From Glandiceps talaboti (taxonomy: Eukaryota; Hemichordata; Enteropneusta; Spengelidae), in NCBI RefSeq assembly GCF_964340395.1, contig NC_135562.1, positions 4,720,634-4,784,633 of the forward strand: a stretch of DNA of 64,000 nucleotides. The letters run 5' to 3'. A program made the position numbers and the translations under genes. This document shows positions 1 through 49,720 of this stretch, piece after piece; position 1 is the first letter of the stretch; each line of letters starts with the position of its first letter. The notes beneath the pieces were generated by a model. That model was not told the DNA's origin and did no database searches. It worked only from the letters and a program-made list of their open reading frames with translations.

Positions 1-1856
1 TACATTAAGTTTCAAATATCCAAGAGCCAAATACCCATGCATAAAACTTGAGATATGGCAACCCAATCCAGTTGTGACAATGACAGCTAGTACATGCATG
101 GCCTTCATATACTAATGCATTCACATTGCTTGATATTCAAAATTACAACATGTAGTTGTTTGTAAAAATGACTTGCAGTTAGTTGAAAGTATTTTTTTAG
201 TAATTCATTTGATAAATACAACCATCTTTTTCAACTTGTTTTCATTGCATCCCACAATGTTAATGATGCAGGGACATTGCACCCTCAAGCAGGAGAATAA
301 TCAAAAACCAACCCATGCACAACTTGATGCAAAACCTGCACTGGACTTAAGTGCATAACTACTGTCCATTTCTGTACACTATATACTATCTCTTACTTAG
401 TTTCATAAATTTCATTATTTTGTATAATTTTCTGATGTACACATGTGGGACAATCATTCTAAAACTCACAAACAGGCCTTATGCACATATTTTTAATACG
501 TTTTGTTCAAATTTTGTCATATCTACGGAATTACTCGACATATCAAAGGCAGTTCTGGCCACAAACATGCCTTTCTAATGTTCCTGAAAACCTAACAATG
601 TGGTGACATTAATTCAAAGTTCATTTACATCATTCATTGTACATAGCGAGTACATTTCACCAACACTGGAGCACACCATGTAATGAGGCTGGTAATTTTG
701 TCAAATACCATTCCCTAATACCAACCCAACAAGGGAAATTATTCAAGTTAATAACCCACTTTCTTGTAATTAAGTTAAACTTGCTTCAACCCAACTTTAA
801 TTTGTTAGACCCAATAAACTAATGTTAGTAAAAACCTGGTGTTCGAAACACAAGTGCAAAGTTAATTTTGTATGGAGGTATGTCATCTTAAACAATTAAT
901 ACACATAAATTATATAATTGAAATTATCATAGTTTGTTCCTAAATTGTGAAAAAATCACTAACATGAAGGTTTGTCAGAATTTCCTTCCAATTCTATAGC
1001 TGAATATGATATTGTACAGAGTGGTGAAAGATTAATTATGACTGAATTTCAGTGCTGCCAAGTATATGTAGAGATGTACATCTCAACATAGAGAGTATAA
1101 CAAAATATATTTACAGGGCTGATTCTTAAATTGTACAATGTATAAGTGTATACAGAAATCACAATCCTCATCAACATCAGCTTTGACTTTTCCATGTTTC
1201 CTTATTAGTTAATCTTTGTACCTTAACCCTTACTGTATAATCTAGTGCACCAATTGCTTTGTACTGGTCAAGTGCCACCAAAAAAGATGATCTTGTTTGT
1301 TTGGATTTTTTTGCTTTGTTGGTTTTGGGGAATATTTTGCATCAGGGGAGTAAATTACAATGTAGTCACATATTGTCAGGTATGTTTCAGACATATTTAA
1401 CACACAAACAAAATTAGTGCCAATGTAAAAGAAAGGGAGGCAGAACTTGTTGGTATGGGAATGGAAATGTTTTCTCCATTGGAAGGAGATATACATGAAA
1501 GAAGAAAACATCAACAATGATGCAAATGAGTAATTGGCTAATAGGAAGTCAATGTTTGGAAGAAAAAGTTACACTAACTCTCCCTTCCATAATGGTGATC
1601 TGCACTGAACGATTTGTTGTTGTGATCACCCCTTTAATCACTCAGTACAAATGTTTTTAGCTCATGTTTGAGAGGAGTGCCAACCACGACAATTCTTTCA
1701 GTCTGTTGTCATCAGTGCAAACATTATAATATATTTTGTTATCAGATGTTACTGAGAACAACTCATTTGATCATAAGTGGCATGTGACGAGTTCACGAAA
1801 GTTGTTCTTATCTTACCAGAGACAATTTAACTGTGTGTATTCTGTGCATGACTTAC
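1..1856 (-). other. Partial intron downstream of ferlin exon 15
   Basis: This is AT-rich intronic sequence. I looked for the next ferlin exon (NYGN and acidic linker) and saw none. No repeat of note was found. Confidence 0.6.
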
Positions 1857-38213
<36,357 letters not shown>

Positions 38214-38673
38214 CTGTAAACACACAAAAAATGAATTCACTTCAGAAAGCAATCACAGTATTAACATCAATTCGTCCTATACAAAACATTTTTATTCAAA
38301 TGTATTATGTCGATTGTTTTCATTTCAAAGGAAGAAAATTGATTAAATTGACAGTGTTCATGTTGAAATCCTAAGAATGCATAATATACTACATTGTACA
38401 TATTCACGTCGTTTTCCCCATTTCATTTCACAAAAGGTTCAGAAAATGAAATGTTCTATCTGCTAAGTTACATACAAATCATTGAAAATTTGTCATGTTA
38501 TCATGAGGACTGCATAATTTTAACTACAATATTTTCTCCACAATATTACTAATCTTTTAATTTGAAAGAGTAAATGCAGTACTTTTAGTCAATTTGAATG
38601 TGGATTAGATTTTGTAGCATAAACCCTGAAATTACATGTATGTCCATCCTACTCATACAACTAATACAATTAT

Positions 38674-38880
38674 ACAACCTTTGCAACAGTTGTCACAGGC
38701 AACCAACATTACTTTGTATTTGAATACAAAATAATGTTGGTTGTCAATGTATTATGTCCGTTTGATAAAGTGATATAGAGAAGACTTTTCGATACCTTCA
38801 AAACCTGTTAAATTCTCTATTCCTACTGATAAAACAATGTTCTGATCAGTAAGATTTCTAGACAACTGTTGCAAGGGTTG
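38674..38880. repeat. 207-bp inverted-repeat element with an internal hairpin
   Basis: The outer arms acaacctttgcaacagttgt (38674-38693) and acaactgttgcaagggttg (38862-38880) are imperfect reverse complements. Near the left arm, a 44-bp hairpin (38700-38743) has 21-bp arms with one mismatch around TG. Confidence 0.75.
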
Positions 38881-39883
38881 GATTTTTTGTATATTACAAG
38901 TACATATATACTGTACTCAGTACTATCACTAGTGTTATAACCTTAGTTAGTTAATAGGGTAGCACTGAGCTACAGTGTTATGCTTTAAATGTACCCAAAC
39001 AAGATAAAAATAACTCAAAAACTATATATATATTAGATCATTGTTCACTGTTCTTGAATTTACAACCTTGGGTAAGTTGTACCAGCTGCCAAAAGATGGA
39101 ACAGGAGGTTTTGTTGGTACTTGACACAGCTGTTCAGAATGTCTCCGTGTAAATCCATCTTTGTGCTGTTACATGTGTATGATTAAAAACTTTTATTATA
39201 AAAAGATGCAAAATCAAAAATGTGTAATATTGCAAATGATGGTCCCATCACATTTATCTACAAACTACATCAAACTTAGCATACTGTACATGTAATGGTG
39301 ACTGATAATCCTATCTGATTTAGGCAACTCAATATACATGCAATTTTAATTATAACTATGCTCATCTACCTTGAAGGATAGTATGGACATGTTTTGCTCA
39401 TGTAAAGTTGTTAGGACTAAATTACAGCAGTACTGTACACAGCTGGAATGTAAACTTGAAGACCCAATGAATGCCAGATTTGTGCATTTATTATCAGTGG
39501 CATCATAAGGGTTAATAATATATCTTCTTCATCTGGACCATCTACTAAACCTAAGATGCAAGACAACTGTTTTTCATAACCAAGGTTTAATCCAACTGTA
39601 CACTGATGTGGGCTTATCTTAATGTTTATCTAAATGCAATTTTTTTGATGTGGCATCATTCACATTTATGATTTAATTCCATTGTAATTGAAATAAAGAG
39701 ATCCCCGATTTTATAGTTAGATAAAATTTAATAAAAAGTATAGTGTAATAAACATTAACATTTACTTCACACTCATCAACAGAAGGTAATGAGCTGTTCA
39801 GATCTGTCATATTGATATTTAGAATGATTTTATCAAAAATATGATTACACACTTTATGTAATTCAATCATTTATCAGAGTGTG

Positions 39884-40033
39884 ACAGAGACACTGAGAGA
39901 AAGACACACACACACATGCATGCACACACAGACAGAGTCAGTCAGTGAGACAGAGAAAGACAGACACACACAGACACAGACACAGACAGACAAGACAAGA
40001 CAGAGAGGGAGGGAGAGAGAGAGAAAAAAAAAC
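39884..40033. repeat. CA/GACA-rich low-complexity tract
   Basis: Mixed (CA)n, (GACA)n and (GA)n simple sequence. The open frames on both strands (119 and 79 codons) are low-complexity artefacts. Confidence 0.9.
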
Positions 40034-41395
40034 TGAAAGAAACAAGGACAAGGCAAAGGAAGAAACAGAGGCGGGCAGCAAGATAGCAAGATGTGACTTA
40101 ATGGCCAAATGTCATACCAAAATGACATATTCTTATTTTGTATTGAATCTGAGTTACAGCATAATGCTAAAGTTGAAAATATAACAGACTCCAGTACAGA
40201 TAGGCATATGTACATACCATGTATCAGTGTCACAGATTTAATGATTAATCATACAAACTTAAGTCTAATACTATGTTTATGAATTATAGGGTACAAAATG
40301 TATATCAAATAGACATTAAGAAGGGCACAAAGTACATGTAGTATTCAAATACATTTTGAAATATTGCAAACCTTGATAAGTCTAAAGCAAAAATGTCCAC
40401 ATTTACAGTACCTGTTAAATGAATATATTTTTGCCCATACCTTTGCTGAATTTATTGAATGAATTTATGTTCAGTACAGTAGAACTTACATGTATAGGGC
40501 CTAAAAAATGTTTGGTTCAAGTTATCTAACCCCACCTAGCTTTTCACTGCTGACCCTGAACTTTTTTATGTATTCGAGAGATAAAAAATAAAATCATGAA
40601 AATTGCAAAGTCTTGGGAGAAACAGCGGATGTGGAAACCGACATCAACTTAAAAAGACAATATACAACTGTTCTTCCAATCTGTAATGGTTGTATATCTG
40701 ATGGAAAAAACTTATAAAACAAAGACTATTTGGAAAACAACAAAAAACATAACTACCTGAACTACACTCGCGCAAGAAAAAATTTTAAACAAATATTATT
40801 TTGAAAATCTATCTACCCCACCTATTCTAAATATTGAGCGTAATCAGAATCACACAAATTTTTTTAGGCTTGATAGAAAAAAAATCACCCCTTAAAAATG
40901 TATGTACTCAATATTATTTATTACGTCTCTAAAGTTCAGAAGAGGAACACTTGATCCTCCCTTAACCTCTAAACCTGAGCTGACGGTCATCTGTCTTAAA
41001 GGCTGTCTGTTAAAACATACGCTGTAATAGAGACAGGTATAATTTGATGGACATCCTTAACTTATGCCTTATTAATGCTAGGTAATTCCAAAATAAACAA
41101 ATAGTAAAATGTCAAATTAAAGTGCTTATTCATTCTTTAGCCTTTTAATATGTCTAATTTATACTGGAATTTAGTATGTGATGTGATTTGAAAAATAACG
41201 TGCTGCATAAATTTTTTCTAGGAATATACATTAATTTTGTAACAAGAGTATCACTTGATTCTTACTTAAGAAAGTCCACACATGTATGCAACCCAACCTA
41301 TCATGCCAGACAAATGCAAACACATTAGTTTAAAACAAATAATGATTACTTTGGTACTGGAAACTACTTAGCTCTATCTTATTTGCTAATCAAAC

Positions 41396-41990
41396 ATTAC
41401 ACAGATACATGATTATATTTCGTAAAGTGATGTCCATACCCAACAAGCCAATGGCCAAACAAGCCAATGCAAGGATGTTATATTACACAGATACATGACT
41501 ACATTTCGTAAAGTGATGTTCGTACCCAACAAGCCAATGCCCAAAAAGTCAATTTAATGCAAGGATGTTATATTATGCAGATACATGATTATATATCGTA
41601 AAGTGATGTTCATGCCCAACATGCCAATGCAAGGATGTTATATTACACAGATACATGATTATATTTCTTAGTGATGTTCATACCCAACAAGCCAATGCAA
41701 GGATGTTATATTACGCAGATACATATCTTGATTATGTTTCGTAAAGTGATGTTCATACCCAACATGCCAATGCAAGGATGTTATATTACACAGATACATG
41801 GTTATATTTCTTAGTGATATTCATACCCAACAAGCCAATGCAAGGATGTTACATTATACAGATACATGATTATATTTCTTAGTGATGTTCATACCCAACA
41901 TGCCAATGCAAGGATGTTATATTACACAGATACATGATTATGTTTCGTAAAGTGATGTTCATACCCAACATGCCAATGCAAGGATGTTTT
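41396..41990. repeat. Minisatellite, ~8-9 copies of 64-95 bp
   Basis: The unit contains ttacacagatacatgattat, atttcgtaaagtgatgttca and tacccaacaagccaatgcaa. The aaggatgtta marker lies near 41472, 41567, 41631, 41699, 41775, 41842 and 41909. Length variation comes from a duplicated caagccaatg piece and a 4-nt cgtaaag/cttag difference. Confidence 0.92.
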
Positions 41991-42490
41991 ATAAATTTCA
42001 TGTTACAGACAAGTTATTATAATACCACTTTCAGTTTTCCCAGTTTCAAATGAGTGTCAGTTGATTGGTACATGCAATTGATATTCATTGATTTCAGACA
42101 GAATATGTGCCTTGGTAGCCAATTTGCCTTGAACGTTATTAAATCTCTCAAATCGCAATATGAAAACTTGTTCCTGAATAAAAAGTACCTTGTGTTAAAA
42201 CCTTATATTTTCCCATACAGTTACCAAAATGTGCTGCACACAAAATGGGTTAACTTTAAGATCATTTTAATCACTACTTTAAAAGTATGCATAGTGACTC
42301 AGGATTATTTTACATGATTTTAGCTAACTACAGATAAGTGTTTTCTTGAACGAAGTTATGTGTCAGCAAAAGTTGAAGGTTTTAAAATGTTACTACTAGA
42401 CCAAATTGACTAGAGTATCAATTAGGTGGCACTGTGTTTTTTTACATTTCAAGGTTTTAATTCTGAGGTATATACAAACAATGTAAGACG

Positions 42491-42953
42491 TTACTACCAA
42501 ACCAGAGTGACTGTAGAGTTTCATTTACTACCAAACCAGAGTGACTGTAGAGTTTCATTTACTACCAAACCAGAGTGACTGTAGAGTTTCATTTACTACC
42601 AAACCAGAATGACTGTAGAGTTTCATTTACTACCAAACCAGAGTGACTATAGAGTTTCATTTACTAACAAACCAGAGTGACTATACATGTAGAGTTTCAT
42701 TTACTACCAAACCAGAGTGACTGTAGAGTTTCATTTACTACCAAACCAGAATGACTGTAGAGTTTCATTTACTACCAAACCAGAGTGACTATAGCGTTTC
42801 ATTTACTAACAAACCAGAGTGACTATACATGTAGAGTTTCATTTACTACGAAACCAGAGTTACTATAGAGTTTCATTTACTAACAAACCAGAGTGACTAT
42901 ACATGTAGAGTTTTATTTACTACCAAACCAGAGTGATGACTGTAGAGTTTCAA
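42491..42953. repeat. Minisatellite, ~13 copies of 34 or 40 bp
   Basis: The unit is actaccaaaccagagtgact followed by gtagagtttcattt. A 40-bp variant inserts acatgta-type bases (ctatacatgtagag). The two variants alternate in blocks, indicating higher-order duplication. Confidence 0.95.
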
Positions 42954-45589
42954 CTACATAACACAATGATTTTTACATGCCAAGGTTTCAATTGTGAGGT
43001 ATACAATGTTAGCAGTTTATCAATATCAAAAGCCTTATTTGTAAACAACAAGCATATTTTGTATACTATTTATAAACAATTCCAGATGAAACATTACTTT
43101 TGAGATTTATCCCGAGACAATAGGTACATGTATACGCATACAGATTGACTCCCAATAATGTTAAGTGTTATTATCATTTCCAATCACAACTAAAAATTTG
43201 AAAGGTAAATTATTAAACTTTATATCGTCAGGTACATATACACAACTCTGCAGTGCTTTTGTTATTAGAACCAAGGTAGCAGAAAGGGGGGATATAGTAA
43301 AACTGGCAGAGTTTCCAATACATTGTATTATAATTTTTGTGGGGAACCTGGTACAATATGACAGGGGAAGTTACTGCCCTTAACAAAAACACTGACGATG
43401 TATAATATTGTGATTACTTATAAGTTGAACAGTAACTAACAATGACATGTTGCCATCTTGGTGATCTTTACTTCAAATATTATTTGAGTTATAATTATTA
43501 TTCCGCTTGATCATACATCAATCATGTCCTATATATATACATGTCAAAGGATGAACGAATTTGAAAATGATATGTTGGGTAGTGATCTCAAGTTTTACAT
43601 GAACATGTTTAATTAATCCACCAGATCACTCCATCAATCACTACTACTAATGTCTTAGACAAGCTTGTGACAGCCCAATTTAATGAAGAAGAGATACTTC
43701 TTAGATACCTAAATGTTGTATACAGAGACATATTGTAATGGTAACGCTATATGCTTACCAAACACTGCACTCTAATTACACATATGGAGAAGATAACCAA
43801 TTACTGATATCAATCAGATCGTAATGAGGCAGGGGGCTATCTACATTAACTGAAGTACAAATGTAGCCAGGATAACATACAGATCATTTAGAAGGTTAAG
43901 TAATCAGCTGAAAGTAAAACTGCTGACCAAGTCACGATTGGCTTCAAATGTTTATACAATAGAGACATACAAAATAGGTCTGTAACTTTGAATCACCGGT
44001 GTAATAAGGTTTGAATCTTTGCTACCACTGGCAGTGTGATTTTAGTGTGTTATGTCTAAGATCCTTGTCATGACTCAGTCACGTAGCTTATTTATACAGC
44101 TGTACTGTAGCCCAGAACACTTTAATATGACTTCAAATGACTAGATAATGAAGTCTACTTCACTGTATACCTATTTACAGTGTACATGTAGACTGCTAAA
44201 GGGCATTTCATCTAGACCATCAAAAGTAAAGGAGACCCCATAGATGTACTCAAAACAGTTTGATTAATTAAGGACAGCTTTAAGGGGCATTCAACTGCCC
44301 CGACTCCTGCATGCATGTACCTGAGACTCAGTGAAAGGTGTTTCATGCCCATGTATAAAATGGGGTTACTGAGCGAGACTCCTTATGTCACTTGAATTTT
44401 TCCATGCTAAATGAAGCATGAACATAGGGATTGATCAATCAACAATTCATTATATGTTTGCTGACATAACATTCCTGTTTGTGAGGCAGAGAATCAATCA
44501 AACTACTAAATGTACTCTTCTTTCCATGAACTTTACCAAGTAACTAAGGAATATTACTCTATGTGTTCTACATTTGTAACTTGATCTGGTGACTGGAAAT
44601 TAAGTATGAGTGGATTTAAATTTCACAATGCACTATCAATCTATCCATTTCTACAATTGTACACATTCTACTGTTTTAAATTGTACATGTAATACTCATC
44701 ATAGAATTTAGAAATTATGAGATTGCAATATTACAGTGCTAGATTATACAAAGTATCAGTAGTGTTGTGGTCGAGGTTTGTTGAGCAAGGGGTGTGACTT
44801 CAGTGGCATTAATACAATTTTCTGCATAGATAAGTACTAGTGGAAAAACGCAAGAGAAGATTAAATATTCAATTGAAGGAAGAAAGTTTTTGAACTGTTT
44901 GATGTACTGAAAAAGGTCGAAAGGAAGTTAAAAGGAAGGAAGAATGGAACAAATGAAGCTGAACTTTAGGGAAGTGAAAAGGGAAATTGAAACAGATCAA
45001 TATACAGATATACTTGTATAGATATGAATTATTCAAATACTCATGAAAGAAAACACTTACAAAGGAAAATAGGTTATTAACCATTATAAATTTTACACTG
45101 AAAAATACGCTTCAGTTTTCTGAATGATGAAGAAATGTCGTATTTAGATTATTGATAAGATACTAGATAGCAGGATAAGTATGAATACTTCCAAAAAAAG
45201 CAACTTTGATGAGGTACTACAGGCACTATTTCATACATATTTTCAAAAGGCAAAATAATGGCCGACTTGCCCAGCAACTATCACAGGTGTTCCTATGTTC
45301 CTATCTGAAACACATTGTGTTCGACATATGAAAAGCAAAGACAAAATTCATAACATCATTTATACATATTTAATCAAAAAATTATATGTCAGCAGTTTGC
45401 TATATAATGACACATGGGAGGGGGCTTGGTGTTTATCATGAGGGGAACATCGCCTTTACCAGCAAAGTGCAATTCTTGCACTTTCTTATCAATCTTTATC
45501 AGCTCATTACCATAACTAAGTGTTTGCTTTTTGTAATTACATCTGATAAGCCTGAGTCATCACTGGTACAGGTACTAGGTCAAGACTGA

Positions 45590-46021
45590 AATGCTGTCGA
45601 CCAAATGTGTGCAAGTACTAGTGAGTGTGTTACTCCGCCGCAAGGCACAACTGGCTTGGGTGAAAGGTCACAATTTGGCTTGGATGAAAGGTCACGATCC
45701 GATCGTGATCATAACATTAGGATACGTCGTGCATCGTACATTAACGATGTTACATGTGGTATATGTCCATCAGATATGGGAATTTGCTATTTAAGTATCT
45801 CTGTGCTTAATTTTTCAAAAAATTATTTAACTAACTATAGAACGAGAAAAACTGTAGTTCCGAGTGCAAGGTTACTTTCAAGGAGTGTATCGTTTGAGTC
45901 AAGGGACGTTATCAGCTGTTACAACTTTTATAATCCTATTACAGTTGACATTGCAAACAGATTTAGAGGTTGTCAACAACCCGACTTGCCTATTGATGAA
46001 CTCGGGTTATCCGTAGTTTGA
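45590..46021 (+). other. CpG-richer open reading frame, identity unknown
   Basis: The frame is open for about 143 codons from 45590 to a stop at 46019-46021, with a first ATG at 45605. The predicted product carries RRASYIND and SRSVSFES, which look like basophilic kinase sites, and no domain I recognise. CpG is clearly more frequent here than in flanking DNA. It contains a 17-bp perfect palindrome (45692-45708) and a duplicated ggcttgg.tgaaaggtcac block. An A-rich run follows about 30 nt after the stop. It could be an exon of an unknown gene, a decayed retrocopy or part of a mobile element. Confidence 0.3.
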
Positions 46022-47739
46022 TTTTACCGAGGCATTTCCGACATGTGAAAAAACAAAAAAAATGAGCAAGCTGTTGTATCGAAGTACAGGTAGAATGTAA
46101 GAACTCTCAGCACATTCTAGTTTGTTTAGTAGTTAAATGTTGACAAAATGTGCTTGACTTTTCATGAAACAGCCTTTGCTCTAAAACATGAAACTTGAGT
46201 AGTGGATGCATGGGGTCATGGAAAACAAATCAACTCTCATTGCCAATATACGCATATAGTGGTAGTTAAGTCTTGAATACGGTCTGAAGCCCTACAGATG
46301 ACATTAACTCTTGAATAAGCTCTCCAACCCTACAGATGATGTTGCCATGTCAACTTCAGCATGTTGGAATCACAGTATAATAGGGTACATGTATGAATAT
46401 ACAAAAAAATGAATGTCAGCTTTCTTTTGTTCCTGTACAGTGTACACCCTTTGATCTTAATAATAACATGTATACTAATGTATACGTTTTGTTATTATTC
46501 ATTATTAACTATATTCAATTGTTTGTTTACTAAGATACGTACTTGTTGGTGCATGTAGAACAAACTTGTCATTTATTTCTTTTCTATGGAAGCCCATAAA
46601 CCAAAGTCTGAAATCTACTTTCATATTTATCATTTCAATTTTCAATATATTATTAGGAAAGAAAAATTAGGTTTTGTGCATTTACCCTGGTGATGGTTTT
46701 ACTAGGATGGAGTAGTATTGTAGTATTGAATAACAGACACATGTACATGTCATCATATTTTGTCATGTTAGTATACTGTCCTATATGCATATTGCAATAA
46801 AATCCAGAAATTAATTAAATGCTAGTGATGTGACATTTATTCAGTGTTCATTTGTTTATTTAATTTTGTATGTTGTGCCTGTTGGACTGGATGTGGCTAT
46901 TTTGTAATATATAAGGCTGTATGACTGGATGTCATTTTTTTGTACATGTTTGACAATTGTTAACAAAAAACAACTATATTAATTATGTAGTATTCATAGA
47001 TTCAAACCCCCTCATTCTCCTCTGTCTTCTTAACAAAACTGGTGTCATAATAAGAAAATGGTACATGTATTTTGCCTCATTTCTGTTTGATTAGGAACCT
47101 TAATCAAAATCAAAGTAAGCAGTGCAGTGGTACACGTTAAACATATAAAAGTCACACAGTTACTACAAGTTTGCATAAGTTTGTAATAAGCTTTCAGACA
47201 ATATTGTAGCGTACATGTAGTGTTATCATCGGAGATTGCTGCAAGGTTGTTAGCCAGGTAGTGAATTAATCTATGCCCTGCAAGCTTTTAATTTTTTATC
47301 TCTGTATGTTTATTGTTTTTCTTGAATAATTCCCCACAGAAAAATGGAGAACATAAGAAAAAAGAAAATCTAGAAGTCTGTATAAAGAAAAAAGGGTTAT
47401 GTCTATCAAATACATCAAAGTATAGGTAATAAAAATAACATTGTAGTTAAAGGTCAAAAGGTCATTTATTTATTCGAACTTAGTATTTCTGGAAATTGTC
47501 ACACACTTGCAACATGCTTTAGGGCCTCTGGGGTAGAGAGATATACACCCAACTAGGAACGGTTTTGCTGCTTACATTTTCTAATTCAATGATCATGCAT
47601 AATTAGACAATTGAAGATTGTGAATAGATTAATTAATTCTAATTACACTTAGATAATTGGATTGTCACCTTATTGATTGACAATAAGGCAACTACATGTA
47701 CCTATAACAACGGCATGGTAAATATCAGCTTACTAATTA

Positions 47740-48010
47740 AATAACCTTGTTTAAATTAGCTAATAAAAAACAATTAATTGAATATTTATACTCTCTAACA
47801 AAGTTCATAATATCAGCTAGCAAACACTCAAGTTTAGATGAATCAGCTTATGATATTAGCTAACCCGCTAACACTCAAAGTTAACTTGATCAGTAATCAT
47901 ATCAGCTAAATGACATTCAAGTTTAAATTGATTGGTAATGATCAGCTAAATAACATCTCAAGTTTAAACTGGTTAATAGCGTGACATTTAAATGTCAGAG
48001 TTAACTGGTA
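47740..48010. repeat. Degenerate ~55-bp tandem repeat
   Basis: The motif atcagctaa.. followed by acattcaagtttaaa recurs about four to five times. Confidence 0.6.
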
Positions 48011-48549
48011 AATATCTGACTAATGCCAACAGCAAGGACAGGGAATGAGTCACAAACAATTTGTAATTAACCAATTAATAAGGTAATTTCCGTTGTATAC
48101 TCCGTTAATTAAAAGCGGTATCTGTACTTACGGTGCACTCATAATTTGATAGAAGTACCTGAGAAAACTACATGTACATTTAACTTTTTAACTTAAGTGA
48201 TAGGAATTTCAGAGATGAGTTTCTGCTAACAGAAATGGGAAACAGGTCAAACTGGCACAATTTTAAATACAATTTGTTTGTACAATTGACTTTGTTTGGG
48301 AACATGACTAGGGAACTCGGGTAGCTATGTTTAATACATACTTAGCATCCTAAGCATAAACACAAAAGATACAAAACAAACTGTCACTTTTTTATTGAAA
48401 TTATCACATTTAATTTTGATAGTGTTTTGTTTTGAAGATATACATAATATTAACAAAGACTTAGTACACATCACAAGTACGTCAAATACAGATACATGTA
48501 TAATTAATTATACTGCTATATATAAAATGAATATCACAGCAAATTGAAA

Positions 48550-48860
48550 CAAACTTACATCTAAGTGTAACATTTCAATATTATTTTGTACTCAAAATAG
48601 ACAAATGAGTATTATTACATTTTACCCATGTAAATGACGTCATTTCATTGTTACAAATGTATTTGGACTCACAACAGATGAATGAATATTTTAAAAAGTG
48701 ATTAGATTTTAATAATGTAACTGACATTTCAATGTCATGTGTACTCACTGCAGATAAATAGATATTAAATTTTAACCAGGTATCTGATGTGTCAATGTTA
48801 CATGTATGTGTACACACTACAGACAAATGAATATTATTAGATATCAACCATGTAACAGTT
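48550..48860. repeat. Tandem repeat, ~4 copies of about 80 bp
   Basis: Units with actcacaacagatgaatgaa/tatt, then a ttttaa..atgtaact stretch and catttcaatgt. The copies are diverged. Confidence 0.7.
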
Positions 48861-49145
48861 GGTTAGAAGTACATTGTATTCATGGTCATAGTAAATACTT
48901 AGTGTCATCATCATGCTGCCAAACAACACAGGATATTTCTGAATGCATATAATTAAGCATATCAAAGTGACATCTGTTTATGTGTCTCATTTATCATTTT
49001 TCACATGCATAGGTCTGTAGTTGGCATTTCTGTAGTACAAATTATGGGAATTGTACACAGATGCTGTTATCAACAATTCTCTTCTGTTTAAAATTTTATG
49101 TCATATCGTATAAATGATTAACAGTATCATCAAAATCATCACTGG

Positions 49146-49720
49146 TATTTATTTATTTATTTATTTATTTTCTGCATCCCTTTTATATCAGGGGCTCACT
49201 AAAAACATTAGGAGCAGCATTTACATAGAAGTCGAATACATACAAAATATCATGTTAAAATAGCTACTAATAACTTCAAAGAAATAATAAGTGAGAAAGA
49301 AAGAGATAAAAGATTACAATTCTCCATCATGTTAAACATGTTTTCCTATGTTCCATTGCACTAATTAGAAATCGCTGGATAAATTTGTCAAATTTTTTGA
49401 CTTATTAAATCGTTATAATTTTTTTGTACTCTCTCCTATAAAGAGGCTTAACAGTTCTTTACCTTGTATAAAAATCTTGATATAGGTTTGTCTCTGTATG
49501 GTACATTGCATTGGTAGCCAGGACGTCAAATAGAGTGTCAGTGTATGTATATTTAGGTTTAAGAACCCTTCTATTAACAAGTAACAATCTGGGGGAATCA
49601 GGTGAAACTTGCATACACTTTGTACTAAGTTATTGTTCATGCATTTTTGCTGTGCTTTGGGAACTGTCAACAAACTCAAGTCCACGGAGTAAGGTCAAAG
49701 AAACATATCTACAGAAATAT
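49146..49720 (-). mobile_element. Probable non-LTR retrotransposon 3' end with (AAATA)n tail
   Basis: On the minus strand, tgagcccctgatataaaagg followed by gatgcagaaaataaataaat ends in a (TAAA)-type tail at 49146-49170, typical of LINE or SINE 3' ends. Upstream, short open pieces in two frames (49413-49685) suggest a decayed coding end. The family was not identified. Confidence 0.45.

Noticed and set aside
39874-40233. 119-codon minus-strand open frame
   Set aside because: It is produced by the CA/GACA simple repeat (runs of Cys-Val and Ser-Leu).
42491-42953. Regular 34-bp repeats as a CRISPR array
   Set aside because: Units are directly contiguous without unique spacers, and the window is animal DNA.
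46995-47020. gattcaaacccc resembling a tRNA T-loop
   Set aside because: No A box or cloverleaf stems could be found around it.
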